From: Coriobacteriia bacterium
GTDB taxonomy: Bacteria > Actinomycetota > Coriobacteriia > Coriobacteriales > Eggerthellaceae
Reading direction: 5' to 3'
Assembly: GCA_030540225.1 (NCBI GenBank)
Contig: JAUNWQ010000007.1
Location: forward strand, 1 to 46,116
DNA: 46,116 nt
Numbering within the stretch: position 1 is the stretch's first letter; each line of letters starts with the position of its first letter. This document shows, piece by piece, positions 14,857-24,039 of this stretch. A model generated the notes under the pieces. That model had not been told where the DNA came from, did not search any database, and worked only from the letters and a program-made list of their open reading frames with translations. Made by a program: the position numbers and the translations under genes.

Positions 14857-15176
14857 ACGGCGGTTCGAGAGATGCCACCGCCAGAGCCCACTTGGCTGAA
14901 TCAACTGCAACTGAATCGCTATCGCAGCGCTCACCGACAGCATATCGATTGCCAGATAATGGGTGAACGAGGAGATACTGCTAACCGCACCGAGGGCAAC
15001 GAGCTGCGCAGCCTCTTTGAGAGACATGGTCGGCCTATATTTCAATACGACCAAAACGCCCAAAATAACAAAAGCGAAGATTACTGCCCGAAGCAAATCC
15101 GCATGACGGAAAACCCAGCTGCAGTGGCGATTAGGCTGATTACCCCCTCCCTTCCTTCGGATGCATGGCATACGCC
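14857..15176 (-). pseudogene. Decayed EamA/DMT-type transporter fragment
   Basis: Three minus-strand frames in order hold pieces of an EamA-type permease: GVISLIATAAGFSVMRICFG (first helix), then LLRAVIFAFVILGVLVVLKY with SLKEAAQLVALGAVSSISSF and LSVSAAIAIQLQ (helices 2-4), then SAKWALAVASLEPP. The two frame changes and the lack of the second half (a normal protein has about 290 residues and 10 helices) make this a pseudogene. It fills most of the space between the TetR gene and the DUF853 gene. Confidence 0.6.
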
Positions 15177-15367
15177 TAAGCCTACGGTACAAGCGAGCGG
15201 GATCGATTCGTTGCACAACATTGAGCGAGCGCACGCACGGAGCGCGCAGAATGTCGAGAACCGGGGCGGACGGCGGGCGAGACGCAGCTAGCTGAGCGAG
15301 GGTTACCAGCATGCGCGGCTGCCGCGGGCGACGCACGGCGGGCGGCAGACGCGGGCGGTACGAGCAG

Positions 15368-17002
15368 CTAGCGGCGCGTGCCGAAGAGGCCGCGGACGAT
15401 CTGGTTGGCAGCGGTGCGGCCGGCGGATCCCAAGATGCTCGTGGCGACGCGAGCTACGGCGTCCTTCTGCTTCTGGCGCTCCCGCTCGGAGGCCTTCGCC
15501 TGGCGCTCGGCCTCGCGCGCTGCCGCCCTCGCCTGGCGCTCCGCTTCCCGCTCAGCCGCTCTCGCCTGGCGTTCCGCTTCCTTTTCCGCGGCCTTTTGCT
15601 GACGCTCGGCTTCCTTCTCGGCCGCCTTCTGCGCCTCTTCCTGCTGCTTGGCAAACTCCGCCTTCTGCGCCTCGAGCTCGGCCCGCTCCCTTGCAAGCTC
15701 CTCGGCGGCGGCGTTCTGCTCGCGCTCGTCCTGGATCATCTCGTAGGCGCTCTCGCGGTCGATCGCGTCGCCGTACTTTGCCATGAGCGATGCCTGACCT
15801 TGGATTACAGCGGATTTCGCCTCGTCGGACGCGGCGGCCATAAGGCACTGCGGCGGCAGGATCTTCGCGTTCTCAACGATCGAGGGCCTGCCGTCCGCAT
15901 CGAGGAAGCTCACGAGCGCCTCGCCCGTGCCGAGCTCCATGATGGCGTCCTCGCTCTTGAAGTTCGGGTTTGCACGGAACGCCTCGGCCGCCGCCTTCAC
16001 CGCCTTCTGTTCGGCGGGAGTGTAGGCGCGCAGGCCGTGCTGCACGCGGTTGGAAAGCTGCGCCAAAACCTCGCCGGGGATGTCGCTCGGCGACTGGGTG
16101 ATGAAGTACACGCCCACGCCTTTGGAGCGGATGAGCTTGACGACCTGGATGATCTTGCTGAGCAGCTCGGTCGGCATGTCCTTGAACAGCAGGTGCGCCT
16201 CGTCGAAGAAGAAGACGAACTTGGGCTTGTCGAGGTCGCCTACTTCGGGAAGCTTCTCGAAGAGGTCGGAGAGCATCCACAGGAGGAACATCGAGTAAAT
16301 CTGCGGCTGCTGGATGATGCGCGCGGCGTTCAAGATGTTGACGTAGCCTTGGCCGCTCGGGTCGCAGGCGAACCAATCGGCCAGCTCAAGCGCGGGTTCG
16401 CCGAAGAACACGTCGCCGCCCTGGTCTTCAACGGCGATGAGCGCACGCAGGATGGCACCCACGGACTGCGACGAGACGTTGCCGTAGGTCGTCGTGTACT
16501 CCTTGGCGTGCTCGCTCACGTAGTTGAGCATCGAACGGAGGTCCTTCATGTCGATGAGCAGCATCTGCCTGTCGTCGGCAATGCGGAAGACGATGTTGAG
16601 CACCCCTTCCTGAACCTTGGTGAGGCCGAGCAAGCGCGAGAGCAGGACCGGGCCCATGTCGGAGACGGTCACGCGAACGGGGATGCCGTTCTCGCCGTCC
16701 ATGTCCCAAAAACGGGCGGGGCAGCCCTGGTAGGTGAACCCTTCGAGGCCGAACTTGGCGATGCGCTTCTGCATGTTCTCGGAGTCGACGCCCGCCTGGC
16801 ACATGCCGGTGACGTCGCCTTTGACGTCGGCCATGAAGACGGGCACGCCCGCCTGCGAGAAGCCTTCCGCCATTACCTTGAGCGTGACCGTCTTGCCCGT
16901 GCCCGAAGCGCCAGCGATAAGGCCGTGGCGATTTGCCTGGTTGAGGAGCAGATAGCAGGGGTTTTCGCCCTGCGCCATCCAAATCTTGTCGTTTTGAAGC
17001 AC
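15368..17002 (-). CDS. DUF853/HerA-like ATPase
   Basis: A 544-residue P-loop ATPase of the HerA/FtsK-like DUF853 family. Walker A is GASGTGKT (about residues 31-38); Walker B is FFFDEAH (about 268-274), and a later FITQSPSDIP segment is a typical sensor region. Residues about 420-520 form a highly charged coiled coil built from AEKEAERQ-type repeats, and a short globular tail follows. The start is GTG with AAGGAGG upstream. The cellular role of the family is not settled; relatives are DNA-translocating or DNA-repair ATPases. It is transcribed on its own, next to polA. Confidence 0.88.
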   Translation of the reverse strand: MLQNDKIWMAQGENPCYLLLNQANRHGLIAGASGTGKTVTLKVMAEGFSQAGVPVFMADVKGDVTGMCQAGVDSENMQKRIAKFGLEGFTYQGCPARFWDMDGENGIPVRVTVSDMGPVLLSRLLGLTKVQEGVLNIVFRIADDRQMLLIDMKDLRSMLNYVSEHAKEYTTTYGNVSSQSVGAILRALIAVEDQGGDVFFGEPALELADWFACDPSGQGYVNILNAARIIQQPQIYSMFLLWMLSDLFEKLPEVGDLDKPKFVFFFDEAHLLFKDMPTELLSKIIQVVKLIRSKGVGVYFITQSPSDIPGEVLAQLSNRVQHGLRAYTPAEQKAVKAAAEAFRANPNFKSEDAIMELGTGEALVSFLDADGRPSIVENAKILPPQCLMAAASDEAKSAVIQGQASLMAKYGDAIDRESAYEMIQDEREQNAAAEELARERAELEAQKAEFAKQQEEAQKAAEKEAERQQKAAEKEAERQARAAEREAERQARAAAREAERQAKASERERQKQKDAVARVATSILGSAGRTAANQIVRGLFGTRR

Positions 17003-17105
17003 GGGTCCTCCTTGCGGTCGGCTGAGATTGGCCCATTATACCGCGGATCCGCAATCGGCCGAGAGGCGCGAAGAACGCGACGAGCGCACGCCCTCCCCTG
17101 GCTCG

Positions 17106-19733
17106 CTAGTGCGCTTCCGCCCAGGTGGGGGCGCTCGAAACGTCAGCGATGAGGGGAACCTTAAGCTCGACGACGCCTTCCATCACCTCGCGCACCATGG
17201 CCGAGAGCGCCTCGACCTCGCTTCGGGGCACGCTGAAGTCCAGCTCGTCGTGCACCTGGATGAGCAGCTTCGCGGCGAAGCCCTCTTCCCGCAACCTGCG
17301 CGACACCTCGATCATCGCGAGCTTGATGATGTCAGCGGCCGAGCCCTGCATGGGATGGTTCATCGCCGTGCGCTCGCCGAACCCGCGCATGTTCGCGTTG
17401 CCCGCGTGGAGCTCGGGAATGTGACGCTTGCGGCCGAACATGGTCTCTGCGTACCCGCGCTCGCGCGCCTGCTCGACCGTAGCGTCCAGGTACGCGCGCA
17501 CGCCGGGATAGGCCTCGAAGTAGCGGTCGATCATGTCCTTGGCCTCGCCAAATGGTACACCAAGGCTCTGCGAGAGGCCGAATGCCTGCTGCCCGTAAAC
17601 GATGCCGAAGTTCACCGCCTTCGCGCGGGAGCGAAGCTCGGGCGTCACTTCCTCGACGGGGATGCCAAACACGCGGCTCGCCGTCGATGCGTGGAAATCG
17701 GCGCCGCTGTTGAAAGCCGCGACCAGGTGCTCGTCACCCGACAGGTGCGCGAGCAGGCGAAGTTCGATCTGCGAGTAGTCAGCCGAGAGGAACAGCGAGT
17801 CCTCGTCGAGCGGCACGAAGCACTCGCGAATGTGGCGACCGAACTCGGTGCGCACGGGGATGTTCTGCAAATTCGGGTCTGACGAGGACAAACGACCCGT
17901 CGTCGTCACCGTCTCGTTGAACGAGGAATGGACGCGCCCGTCGGTTGCGCGCATGCGGGGCAGCGCATCGATGTAAGTCGACTTGATCTTGGCGAGCTCG
18001 CGGTAGCGCAGGACGAGCGCGGGCAGCTCGTGAACCTCGGCGAGCTCCTTGAGCACCTTCGCGTCGGTGGAATATCCGCGCTGCGTCTTCTTCTTCGGTG
18101 GCAGGCCCAAAACTTCGAACAGGATATGGCCGAGCTGTTTGGGCGAGTCGACGTTGAACTCCTCGCCGGCGAGCTCGATGATTCGCGCGCGTAAGGCATC
18201 GACGTCGCCCTGCGTGCGCTCGCCGATCTCGTCGAGGTGCGCGACGTCGATCGCGGCGCCCGTGCGCTCCATCGCGGTGAGCACGGGAACAAGCGGCAGG
18301 TCGATCTCGGCGTAGGTGCGCATCGACCCGTCGTCTTCGAGCGCGCGGGAAAGAGGCTCCTCAAGAGCGCGCGCCGCCGCGGCGAGCACGCAAGCGCGCT
18401 CCTCGTCGGTCTTCACCTCGGGAAGGGCCCCGCCTAAGTACTCGTCGGCGAGCGATTCGAGCGTGTAGTCGGAAACGGACGAGTTCATCACGTAGCCCGC
18501 AAGCCCCACGTCGAAGATTTCAGCCGCAAACAGCTCCTCGTCGGTGATGAGCGCCTCCTGCGCCGTGTCCGCGGGATACACCCGGTGCAGCATCTCCTTC
18601 GCGTCGAGCGCGGCGAAGCGCCCCTGCGCCACGACCTGGGCAAGTACCGAAAGCGCCTCGTCGCCTTCGAAGGAAGCAGCGCCCTTCGAGGTGGAAAACG
18701 CCGCGAACGCGCCCGCGTCGAACAGCGACGCCTGCTCGGGCTCGACGAACGCGATGCCCACGCGCTCCCCTTCCGCGATCGCGCCCTTAACGGCAGCGAG
18801 CGCGTCGGCCCCGTGCAGGACGGGCTCCCACGAAAGCGCGGCGCGCTCGGCAGGAGCCTTCTCCCCCACGAGGTTCAGCACGTGGGTCAGATGCGCGTTG
18901 AAGCGGACGTTCTTGAAGGCGGCCGTCACGCGCGCGACGTCGAACGAGGGGAACGCCGCGTCCTCCAAGTCGAGCTCGAAGTCGACATCGCGCGAGATGG
19001 TCGCCACCTTCCGGCTCGCGAACGCCTGGTCGCGGTTGGTCTCGATCTTCTCCTTCTGCTTGCCTTTGAGCTCGCCGGTGTGCTCGTAGATGCCCTCGAG
19101 GTTGCCGTAGGCGGAAAGCAGCTTCGCGGCCGTCTTGTCGCCCACGCCGGGCACGCCGGGGATGTTGTCAGACGCGTCGCCCTTAAGCCCGAGGAAATCG
19201 GGGAACTGGGCGGGTGTGACGCCATAGCGCTCGAAGACCTCGTCGGGGCCGTAGATCGCGACGTCGGTGATGCCCTTCTTGGTCGTGACGACGTGGGTGA
19301 GCTCGCTCACGAGCTGATAGACGTCCTTATCACCGGACACGAGCAGCGTGCGGTACCCGAGCGCCTCGTCGCGCGCGGACACGGTGCCCAGGATGTCATC
19401 GCCTTCCCAGCCAGCCACGCGCACGACCGGGATGTTCATCGCTTCGAGCAGCCCTTCCATCAGGGGAAACTGCACTTTAAGCGCGTCGTCCATCGGAGGG
19501 CGCTGCGCCTTGTACTGCTCGATCGCCTCCATGCGCCACTTCGGGCGCCCCGCATCGAAGGCGCACACGATGGCGTCCGGATGCGCCATCTCCACGAACT
19601 TCAGCAGCATGGCGACGAAACCGAAGCACGCGTTGGTCGGCGTGCCATCAGGCGCGTTCATCGTGGGCGGAACGGCGTGGTAGGCGCGGTGCATAAGCGA
19701 ATTGCCGTCGATGACGGCCACGGTTTTAGACAT
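17106..19733 (-). CDS. polA: DNA polymerase I
   Basis: An 875-residue family A polymerase for Okazaki-fragment maturation and repair synthesis. The N-terminal 5'-3' nuclease domain (1-300) is intact (IDGNSLMHRAYHA; DASDNIPGVPGVG). The middle 3'-5' exonuclease-like domain (about 310-480) lacks the first catalytic acids (the DxE position reads IAFVE), so proofreading is probably absent, as in many relatives. The polymerase domain has motif A DYSQIELR (from Asp652), motif B around RSRAKAVNFGIVYG (about 701-714) and motif C QVHDE (about 826-830). GGGAGG lies 7 nt before the ATG. It appears monocistronic. Confidence 0.97.
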   Translation of the reverse strand: MSKTVAVIDGNSLMHRAYHAVPPTMNAPDGTPTNACFGFVAMLLKFVEMAHPDAIVCAFDAGRPKWRMEAIEQYKAQRPPMDDALKVQFPLMEGLLEAMNIPVVRVAGWEGDDILGTVSARDEALGYRTLLVSGDKDVYQLVSELTHVVTTKKGITDVAIYGPDEVFERYGVTPAQFPDFLGLKGDASDNIPGVPGVGDKTAAKLLSAYGNLEGIYEHTGELKGKQKEKIETNRDQAFASRKVATISRDVDFELDLEDAAFPSFDVARVTAAFKNVRFNAHLTHVLNLVGEKAPAERAALSWEPVLHGADALAAVKGAIAEGERVGIAFVEPEQASLFDAGAFAAFSTSKGAASFEGDEALSVLAQVVAQGRFAALDAKEMLHRVYPADTAQEALITDEELFAAEIFDVGLAGYVMNSSVSDYTLESLADEYLGGALPEVKTDEERACVLAAAARALEEPLSRALEDDGSMRTYAEIDLPLVPVLTAMERTGAAIDVAHLDEIGERTQGDVDALRARIIELAGEEFNVDSPKQLGHILFEVLGLPPKKKTQRGYSTDAKVLKELAEVHELPALVLRYRELAKIKSTYIDALPRMRATDGRVHSSFNETVTTTGRLSSSDPNLQNIPVRTEFGRHIRECFVPLDEDSLFLSADYSQIELRLLAHLSGDEHLVAAFNSGADFHASTASRVFGIPVEEVTPELRSRAKAVNFGIVYGQQAFGLSQSLGVPFGEAKDMIDRYFEAYPGVRAYLDATVEQARERGYAETMFGRKRHIPELHAGNANMRGFGERTAMNHPMQGSAADIIKLAMIEVSRRLREEGFAAKLLIQVHDELDFSVPRSEVEALSAMVREVMEGVVELKVPLIADVSSAPTWAEAH

Positions 19734-19804
19734 GGAAGACCCTCCCGAGTCGCGGTGTTCTCGGCGAATCAGTGTAGCACGGAATCGGCCGGGGCCGCGT
19801 CTTC

Positions 19805-19925
19805 TCCAACGCCTCTGCGCGTCTCGCGGGCGTCGCGCGCCTCGCGGGCCCCACGTGCGTTGCGGGTGTCGCCCGCCCCACAAGCCTCTCAGGCGTCGCG
19901 GGTGTCGCGGGTGTCGCGCTCCTCT
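19805..19925. repeat. GC-rich short tandem repeats at the 3' end of a LuxR gene
   Basis: Imperfect repeats of GCGGGTGTC and GCGGGCGTC types run through the gap between polA and the LuxR gene and into its last codons, where they encode RDTRDT. They may extend and shrink by slippage. Confidence 0.6.
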
Positions 19926-21589
19926 CGGGCAGGCGGCTGTTCCTCCCGGTCGACCAGGTCGATCAGGCGCTGCTGGGAGTTGATCCCCATCTTCCGGTAG
20001 ATATGCGTGATATGCGTTTTCGCGGTGTTCGAGCTGATGAACAGCTTCTGTTGGATGTACTCGGCGTTCCTTCCCTTCGCAAGGCACGTGAACACCTCCG
20101 CCTCGCGCGGCGACAGGTCGTACTGCTCGGCGATGGCGCGGCAGCGGTCGCGGAAGGGCGACGCGTTCTTCGGCGGGTCGATCGAGGGCGGGCATTCGGC
20201 GCTCGCCGTCATGAGGGACAGCAGGGCGTCCTCGGTTTCGGAATCGTCGGCGCCGTAGAGCGAAAAAGCCGCAACGACGATAATCGCGATCACGCAGGAC
20301 AGCTCGCCGAGCCCTTCGATCGCCACGTCGCCCGCGCGGAACGCGAAGAACGCGACGACGACGCCGAGCGCGAAGCCGGTCCACTGCGCAAGGCGCCCCA
20401 TCGCGTAGCGCTTCACCGGGTAGAGCTGGAACTCGGCGTTCGACACCACAAGATCGGTCCATTCCATAAGCGTCGCGTAGGCGAACGCTCCCACGGCGAC
20501 GGCGCCGCACACAATGCGCCCAGTATGCCCGAAATAGGGAATGAACAGGATGGATGCGGCGACGATCGGAACGGTGAGGCGTTGCATGCCGCTCATATCC
20601 CAACGAGACTTCGTCCGCTTCGTCGCCCAGAAGATCGCAACGCCCGAGCCTACGATGCCCGCCGCCGAGGCAATGAGCACCGCCCCGACGCCCGAAAGCG
20701 CAAGCATCACGACAACGAACCCATACGCCATCCCGTTCGCGGCAATCGATGCCGCAGCCTTGAGCGTGATGGAGGGGTCGCGCTGGTAGCCTTCCATCGC
20801 CTTCAAGGTGTCGGGGTCGACGCGGGAGACGAGAATGGAGGCGAGCACCATGCACGAGATCACGATGAACGCCAGGCCGAACAGGCCCATGAGTGGGCTT
20901 CCCGCGCCTGCAACCAGGAGAAAGAGCGGGGTGGCCAGCGCGCCGCCGACCGCAATCGACATTGCCGTCCACTTCGGGGCCATCATGCTGAAGAGCACCG
21001 TCCACACAAGCGAGAGCGAAAGCTCCCCCGCGCCAAGCAGCACCCAGACCGCGATCGCGCAGGGCATGCGCCACGCTTCGGGAACAAGGCCCGCCCAGCT
21101 CGCACCCGCCAGAATAAATGCCGGGGCGAACAGAAGCAGCGAGCCAGGCAGCACCAAGAGCCGCATTCTCCTGAACACGAAGTCGGGGAACTTCGAACAG
21201 AAAGCGAGGCACGCGTCCATCACCACGCGCGAGACGATAAGGCACAGGATGGCGATTTCCAGCGGCTCGAAGGACAGAAGCGGAAGAGCAGGCGAGAACA
21301 CGATATAGGTGCCCCAGACTGTGAGGCACGCGAAGCCGATCGTGGCGAGCACGCACGCGGCGGACGTTTGCATCACCGGCTTTCTCCCGCCCTTGCCATC
21401 CGTTGAATCGAGAAACGAGAGCGCGCCAGATGCGACGAGCTTGCCGCCAGCTGCGGCGCTGGACGCGACGAGCTTGCCGCCAGATGCGGCGCCGACCGCG
21501 CCGCTCCCGCTTTTCGACACGGTGCCGGACGCAGCGTTGGGTGTACCAAATTCGCCGCTGGACGCGACGCCAGAATTATCCACTCCCAT
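19889..21589 (-). CDS. Membrane-bound LuxR-type regulator, divergent from a molybdoenzyme
   Basis: A 566-residue protein. Residues 1-60 are a low-complexity Gly/Ala/Ser stretch with a GGKLVAS repeat; about 12 hydrophobic segments follow (75-470); the LuxR/GerE helix-turn-helix lies near 490-550 (LSPREAEVFTCLAKGRNAEY, then TAKTHITHIYRKMGI). The C-terminal RDTRDTRDA tail comes from short DNA repeats. GGGGGAT precedes the ATG. It is divergent from the acetylene-hydratase-like enzyme at 21792, with two GAATCAC-type palindromes between. In Eggerthella lenta, regulators of this type activate adjacent catechol dehydroxylase genes, so this one probably controls that enzyme in response to its substrate. 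Confidence 0.88.
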   Translation of the reverse strand: MGVDNSGVASSGEFGTPNAASGTVSKSGSGAVGAASGGKLVASSAAAGGKLVASGALSFLDSTDGKGGRKPVMQTSAACVLATIGFACLTVWGTYIVFSPALPLLSFEPLEIAILCLIVSRVVMDACLAFCSKFPDFVFRRMRLLVLPGSLLLFAPAFILAGASWAGLVPEAWRMPCAIAVWVLLGAGELSLSLVWTVLFSMMAPKWTAMSIAVGGALATPLFLLVAGAGSPLMGLFGLAFIVISCMVLASILVSRVDPDTLKAMEGYQRDPSITLKAAASIAANGMAYGFVVVMLALSGVGAVLIASAAGIVGSGVAIFWATKRTKSRWDMSGMQRLTVPIVAASILFIPYFGHTGRIVCGAVAVGAFAYATLMEWTDLVVSNAEFQLYPVKRYAMGRLAQWTGFALGVVVAFFAFRAGDVAIEGLGELSCVIAIIVVAAFSLYGADDSETEDALLSLMTASAECPPSIDPPKNASPFRDRCRAIAEQYDLSPREAEVFTCLAKGRNAEYIQQKLFISSNTAKTHITHIYRKMGINSQQRLIDLVDREEQPPAREERDTRDTRDA

Positions 21590-21610
21590 GGAATCCCCCG
21601 TTACAAGTAT

Positions 21611-21633
21611 GAATCACTATGCGAAGGTGACGG
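21611..21633. promoter_or_regulatory. Lux-box-like half-conserved palindrome (site 1)
   Basis: GAATCAC (21611-21617), 9-bp spacer, GTGACGG (21627-21633). The left arm equals that of site 2; the right arm keeps the inner GTGA. Its centre is 42 bp from the centre of site 2, about four helical turns, so both lie on the same DNA face. Confidence 0.55.
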
Positions 21634-21652
21634 CATTTCCCCAGTTCAGCGA

Positions 21653-21675
21653 GAATCACCTTCTCAATGTGATTC
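21653..21675. promoter_or_regulatory. Lux-box-like perfect palindrome (site 2)
   Basis: GAATCAC (21653-21659), 9-bp spacer, GTGATTC (21669-21675): perfect 7-bp arms. It ends 12 bp before a TATAAC -10-like box (21688-21693) and so covers the -35 region of the molybdoenzyme promoter, the classic position for a LuxR-type activator. Confidence 0.65.
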
Positions 21676-21791
21676 ATTCTTTTCCCCTATAACCCATCTT
21701 AGCAGTATCGCCGAAGCATCAAGAGGGAATTTCAAGATGCGGCGAAACATCGGTAGCCAAGACGGCGCCGCAAAGTCGAGAGGAGAAAGAC

Positions 21792-24023
21792 ATGGCTGAG
21801 GTCGAGAGGGAAGTCAAGAGAGCATCGTGTTTTCTGTGCCATCTGAATTGCGGAGTTCTCTGCACGAAGGAAAACGGCCGAGTCGTGAAGATCGAGGGAG
21901 ATCCGGACAACCCGCACAACGAGGGATATGTGTGTTCCCGACTCGAGCATGACCGCTGGAAAGATTTCGAATACAACCCCAACCGCTTGAAGAGGCCCCT
22001 CAAGCGCGTCGGCGAGCGCGGAAGCGGCCAGTGGGAGGAAATCACCTGGGATCAGGCCTTCGACGAGATGGCCGAGCGCCTTGCCGACCTTCGCGACAAG
22101 TACGGCGCCGAGACCCTGTGCTTCCTCGAGGGAACATACCGCACGCAGTCCAACCTGCACTACAAGTTCACCAACCTGTTCGGCACGCCGAACACCGGTG
22201 GCAACGGCACCATCTGCTACAGCTCCGACATGTGGCTCGAGCCGTGCACCTACGGCGGCTTCTGCTCCGACAAGTCGGACTGGAAGCGCGCTGACCTCGT
22301 CGTTTTGTGGGGCCGCAACCCCGCAGCTTCCGAGCTTCTGAATTGGCAGTGGACCCTGCGCAACATGCAGGAGCGCGGCGCGAAGCTCATCGTCATCGAC
22401 CCCCGCTTCTGCGAGGTTGCCCAGAAGGCCGACCTCTTCCTGCAGATTCGCCCCGGCACCGACGCGGCGCTCGCCCTCGGCATGATCAACGTGATCATCG
22501 AGGAAGACCTCTACGATCATGAGTTCGTCGAGGAATGGTGCTACGGCTTTGACCAGCTGAAGGAGCGCGCGGCGGAATATCCCGTCGAGAAGGTCGCCGA
22601 AATCACCTGGATCCCCGCCGACAAGATCCGCCAGGCAGCTCGCATGTACGCGACGACCAAGCCCGCCTGCCTGCCTTGGGGCGAGAAGGGCGGCGACGGC
22701 TGCGGCCTCAACGCCTCGAGCGCGATTCAGGGCAAGGCCATCCTGCGCGCCATCACGGGCAACATCGACAAGGTCGGCGGCGACCAGCTGACCATGCCAG
22801 GCGACCGCGGCAACACCGAGGACATGAACTTCTCCCACGACGCCCTCTCCCAAGAGCAACGCGACAAGATGGTCGGCAACGACATGTACCCTGGCCTCAC
22901 CTTCAAGGGCTGGGACATCATCTCGAAGGCCTACCCGCGCTTCTATCCCTACAGCAACGCGCCGACGATGTTCCGCCAGATGATCAGCGGCGACCCCTAC
23001 CCCATCAAGGCATGCATCGTGCAGGCGGACAACCCGATGCTCGCGTTCAGCAACACGAAGCTCGTGCATGAGGCGCTGAAGAGCCTTGATTTGCTCATCG
23101 TGCACGATTACTTCATGACGCCGACGGCGGCGCTGGCCGACTACGTGCTGCCCGCGGCAACGTGGCTCGAGCGCTGCAGCATCGGCTACCCGACCATGGA
23201 CGTCGAGCAGGTGAGCATGGCCGGCAGCATGCCCGTCCTCGAGCGCTTCGAAGGCGGCACCGACATCGACTTCCGCGACGACTACGAGTTCTGGTACGGG
23301 CTTTCCGAGCGCCTTGGCTTCGCCGACAAGTGGTGGGGTCCGAAGTACGAGGACATGATGAACGACCAGGCGGCGCCCTTCGGCATGAAGTTCCGCGACT
23401 TCTGCGAGAAGGTGAAGTACCTGAAGGTTCCCAACGTGCCGGAGAAGTACAAGGAGCCTGGCTTCAAGTTCCTCACCCCGACGGGCAAGGTCGAGCTGTA
23501 CTCGACGGTCATCGAGAAGCTCGCGAAGGAGACGGGCCGCAACTTCGACCCGCTGCCGAGCTTCACGTTCCCGCCGAACTTCCCCGAAGCGGACCCGGAG
23601 TACGCCGAGAAGTACCCGCTCTGCATGATCACGGGCGCCAGGTTCATGCCCTTCTACCACACCGAGCATCGCCAACCCGGCGCGTATCGAGACCTGCATC
23701 CGGACCCGATCTTCGATATCCACCCCGACACCGCCATCTCGCTTGACATTGCACCGGGCGATTGGTGCTGGATCGAGACGCACAAAGGCCGCATCAAGCA
23801 GCGCGCCCGCACCACGACGACAGTCGATCCGCGAGTCATCAGCGTGCAGCATGACTGGTGGTTCCCCGAGGAGCCCGAAGCCGAGCCGTCGCTGTTCGGC
23901 GTGTTCAAGTCGAACGTGAACGTGATTTTGGACGACGACGCGAAGTATCTCGATCCGCTGATGGGATCCTGGCCGCTCACGGGTGCGAGCGCCAAGGTCT
24001 ACAAGTGTGAAGAGCAAGACTGA
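21792..24023 (+). CDS. Acetylene-hydratase-like molybdopterin oxidoreductase
   Basis: A 743-residue DMSO-reductase-family enzyme binding Mo or W with two pyranopterins and one 4Fe-4S cluster (Cys13, Cys16, Cys20, Cys48). Order and motifs follow acetylene hydratase closely: GTDAALALGMINVII, FMTPTAALADYVLP, TPTGKVELYS and the AKVYKC end region. Cys142 (TICYSS) matches the metal-ligand Cys141 of acetylene hydratase. The residue after the second cluster Cys is His17, where acetylene hydratase has catalytic Asp13, so acetylene hydration is unlikely. Gut Eggerthellaceae use this group as catechol dehydroxylases (Dadh, Hcdh, Cldh), and a reductive dehydroxylase is the best guess. There is no Tat signal, so it acts in the cytoplasm. 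GAGAGGAG precedes the ATG. A divergent LuxR regulator lies upstream and a zinc-ribbon protein downstream. Confidence 0.88.
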   Translation: MAEVEREVKRASCFLCHLNCGVLCTKENGRVVKIEGDPDNPHNEGYVCSRLEHDRWKDFEYNPNRLKRPLKRVGERGSGQWEEITWDQAFDEMAERLADLRDKYGAETLCFLEGTYRTQSNLHYKFTNLFGTPNTGGNGTICYSSDMWLEPCTYGGFCSDKSDWKRADLVVLWGRNPAASELLNWQWTLRNMQERGAKLIVIDPRFCEVAQKADLFLQIRPGTDAALALGMINVIIEEDLYDHEFVEEWCYGFDQLKERAAEYPVEKVAEITWIPADKIRQAARMYATTKPACLPWGEKGGDGCGLNASSAIQGKAILRAITGNIDKVGGDQLTMPGDRGNTEDMNFSHDALSQEQRDKMVGNDMYPGLTFKGWDIISKAYPRFYPYSNAPTMFRQMISGDPYPIKACIVQADNPMLAFSNTKLVHEALKSLDLLIVHDYFMTPTAALADYVLPAATWLERCSIGYPTMDVEQVSMAGSMPVLERFEGGTDIDFRDDYEFWYGLSERLGFADKWWGPKYEDMMNDQAAPFGMKFRDFCEKVKYLKVPNVPEKYKEPGFKFLTPTGKVELYSTVIEKLAKETGRNFDPLPSFTFPPNFPEADPEYAEKYPLCMITGARFMPFYHTEHRQPGAYRDLHPDPIFDIHPDTAISLDIAPGDWCWIETHKGRIKQRARTTTTVDPRVISVQHDWWFPEEPEAEPSLFGVFKSNVNVILDDDAKYLDPLMGSWPLTGASAKVYKCEEQD

Positions 24024-24039
24024 TAAGGATTGATGAGCC

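Noticed and set aside
15311-17152. Long open frame on the plus strand opposite the DUF853 gene
   Set aside because: High-GC antisense shadow; composition follows the complementary strand and no domain is recognisable.
18585-20000. Long plus-strand frame opposite polA
   Set aside because: Arg/Ala-rich antisense of a clear DNA polymerase I.
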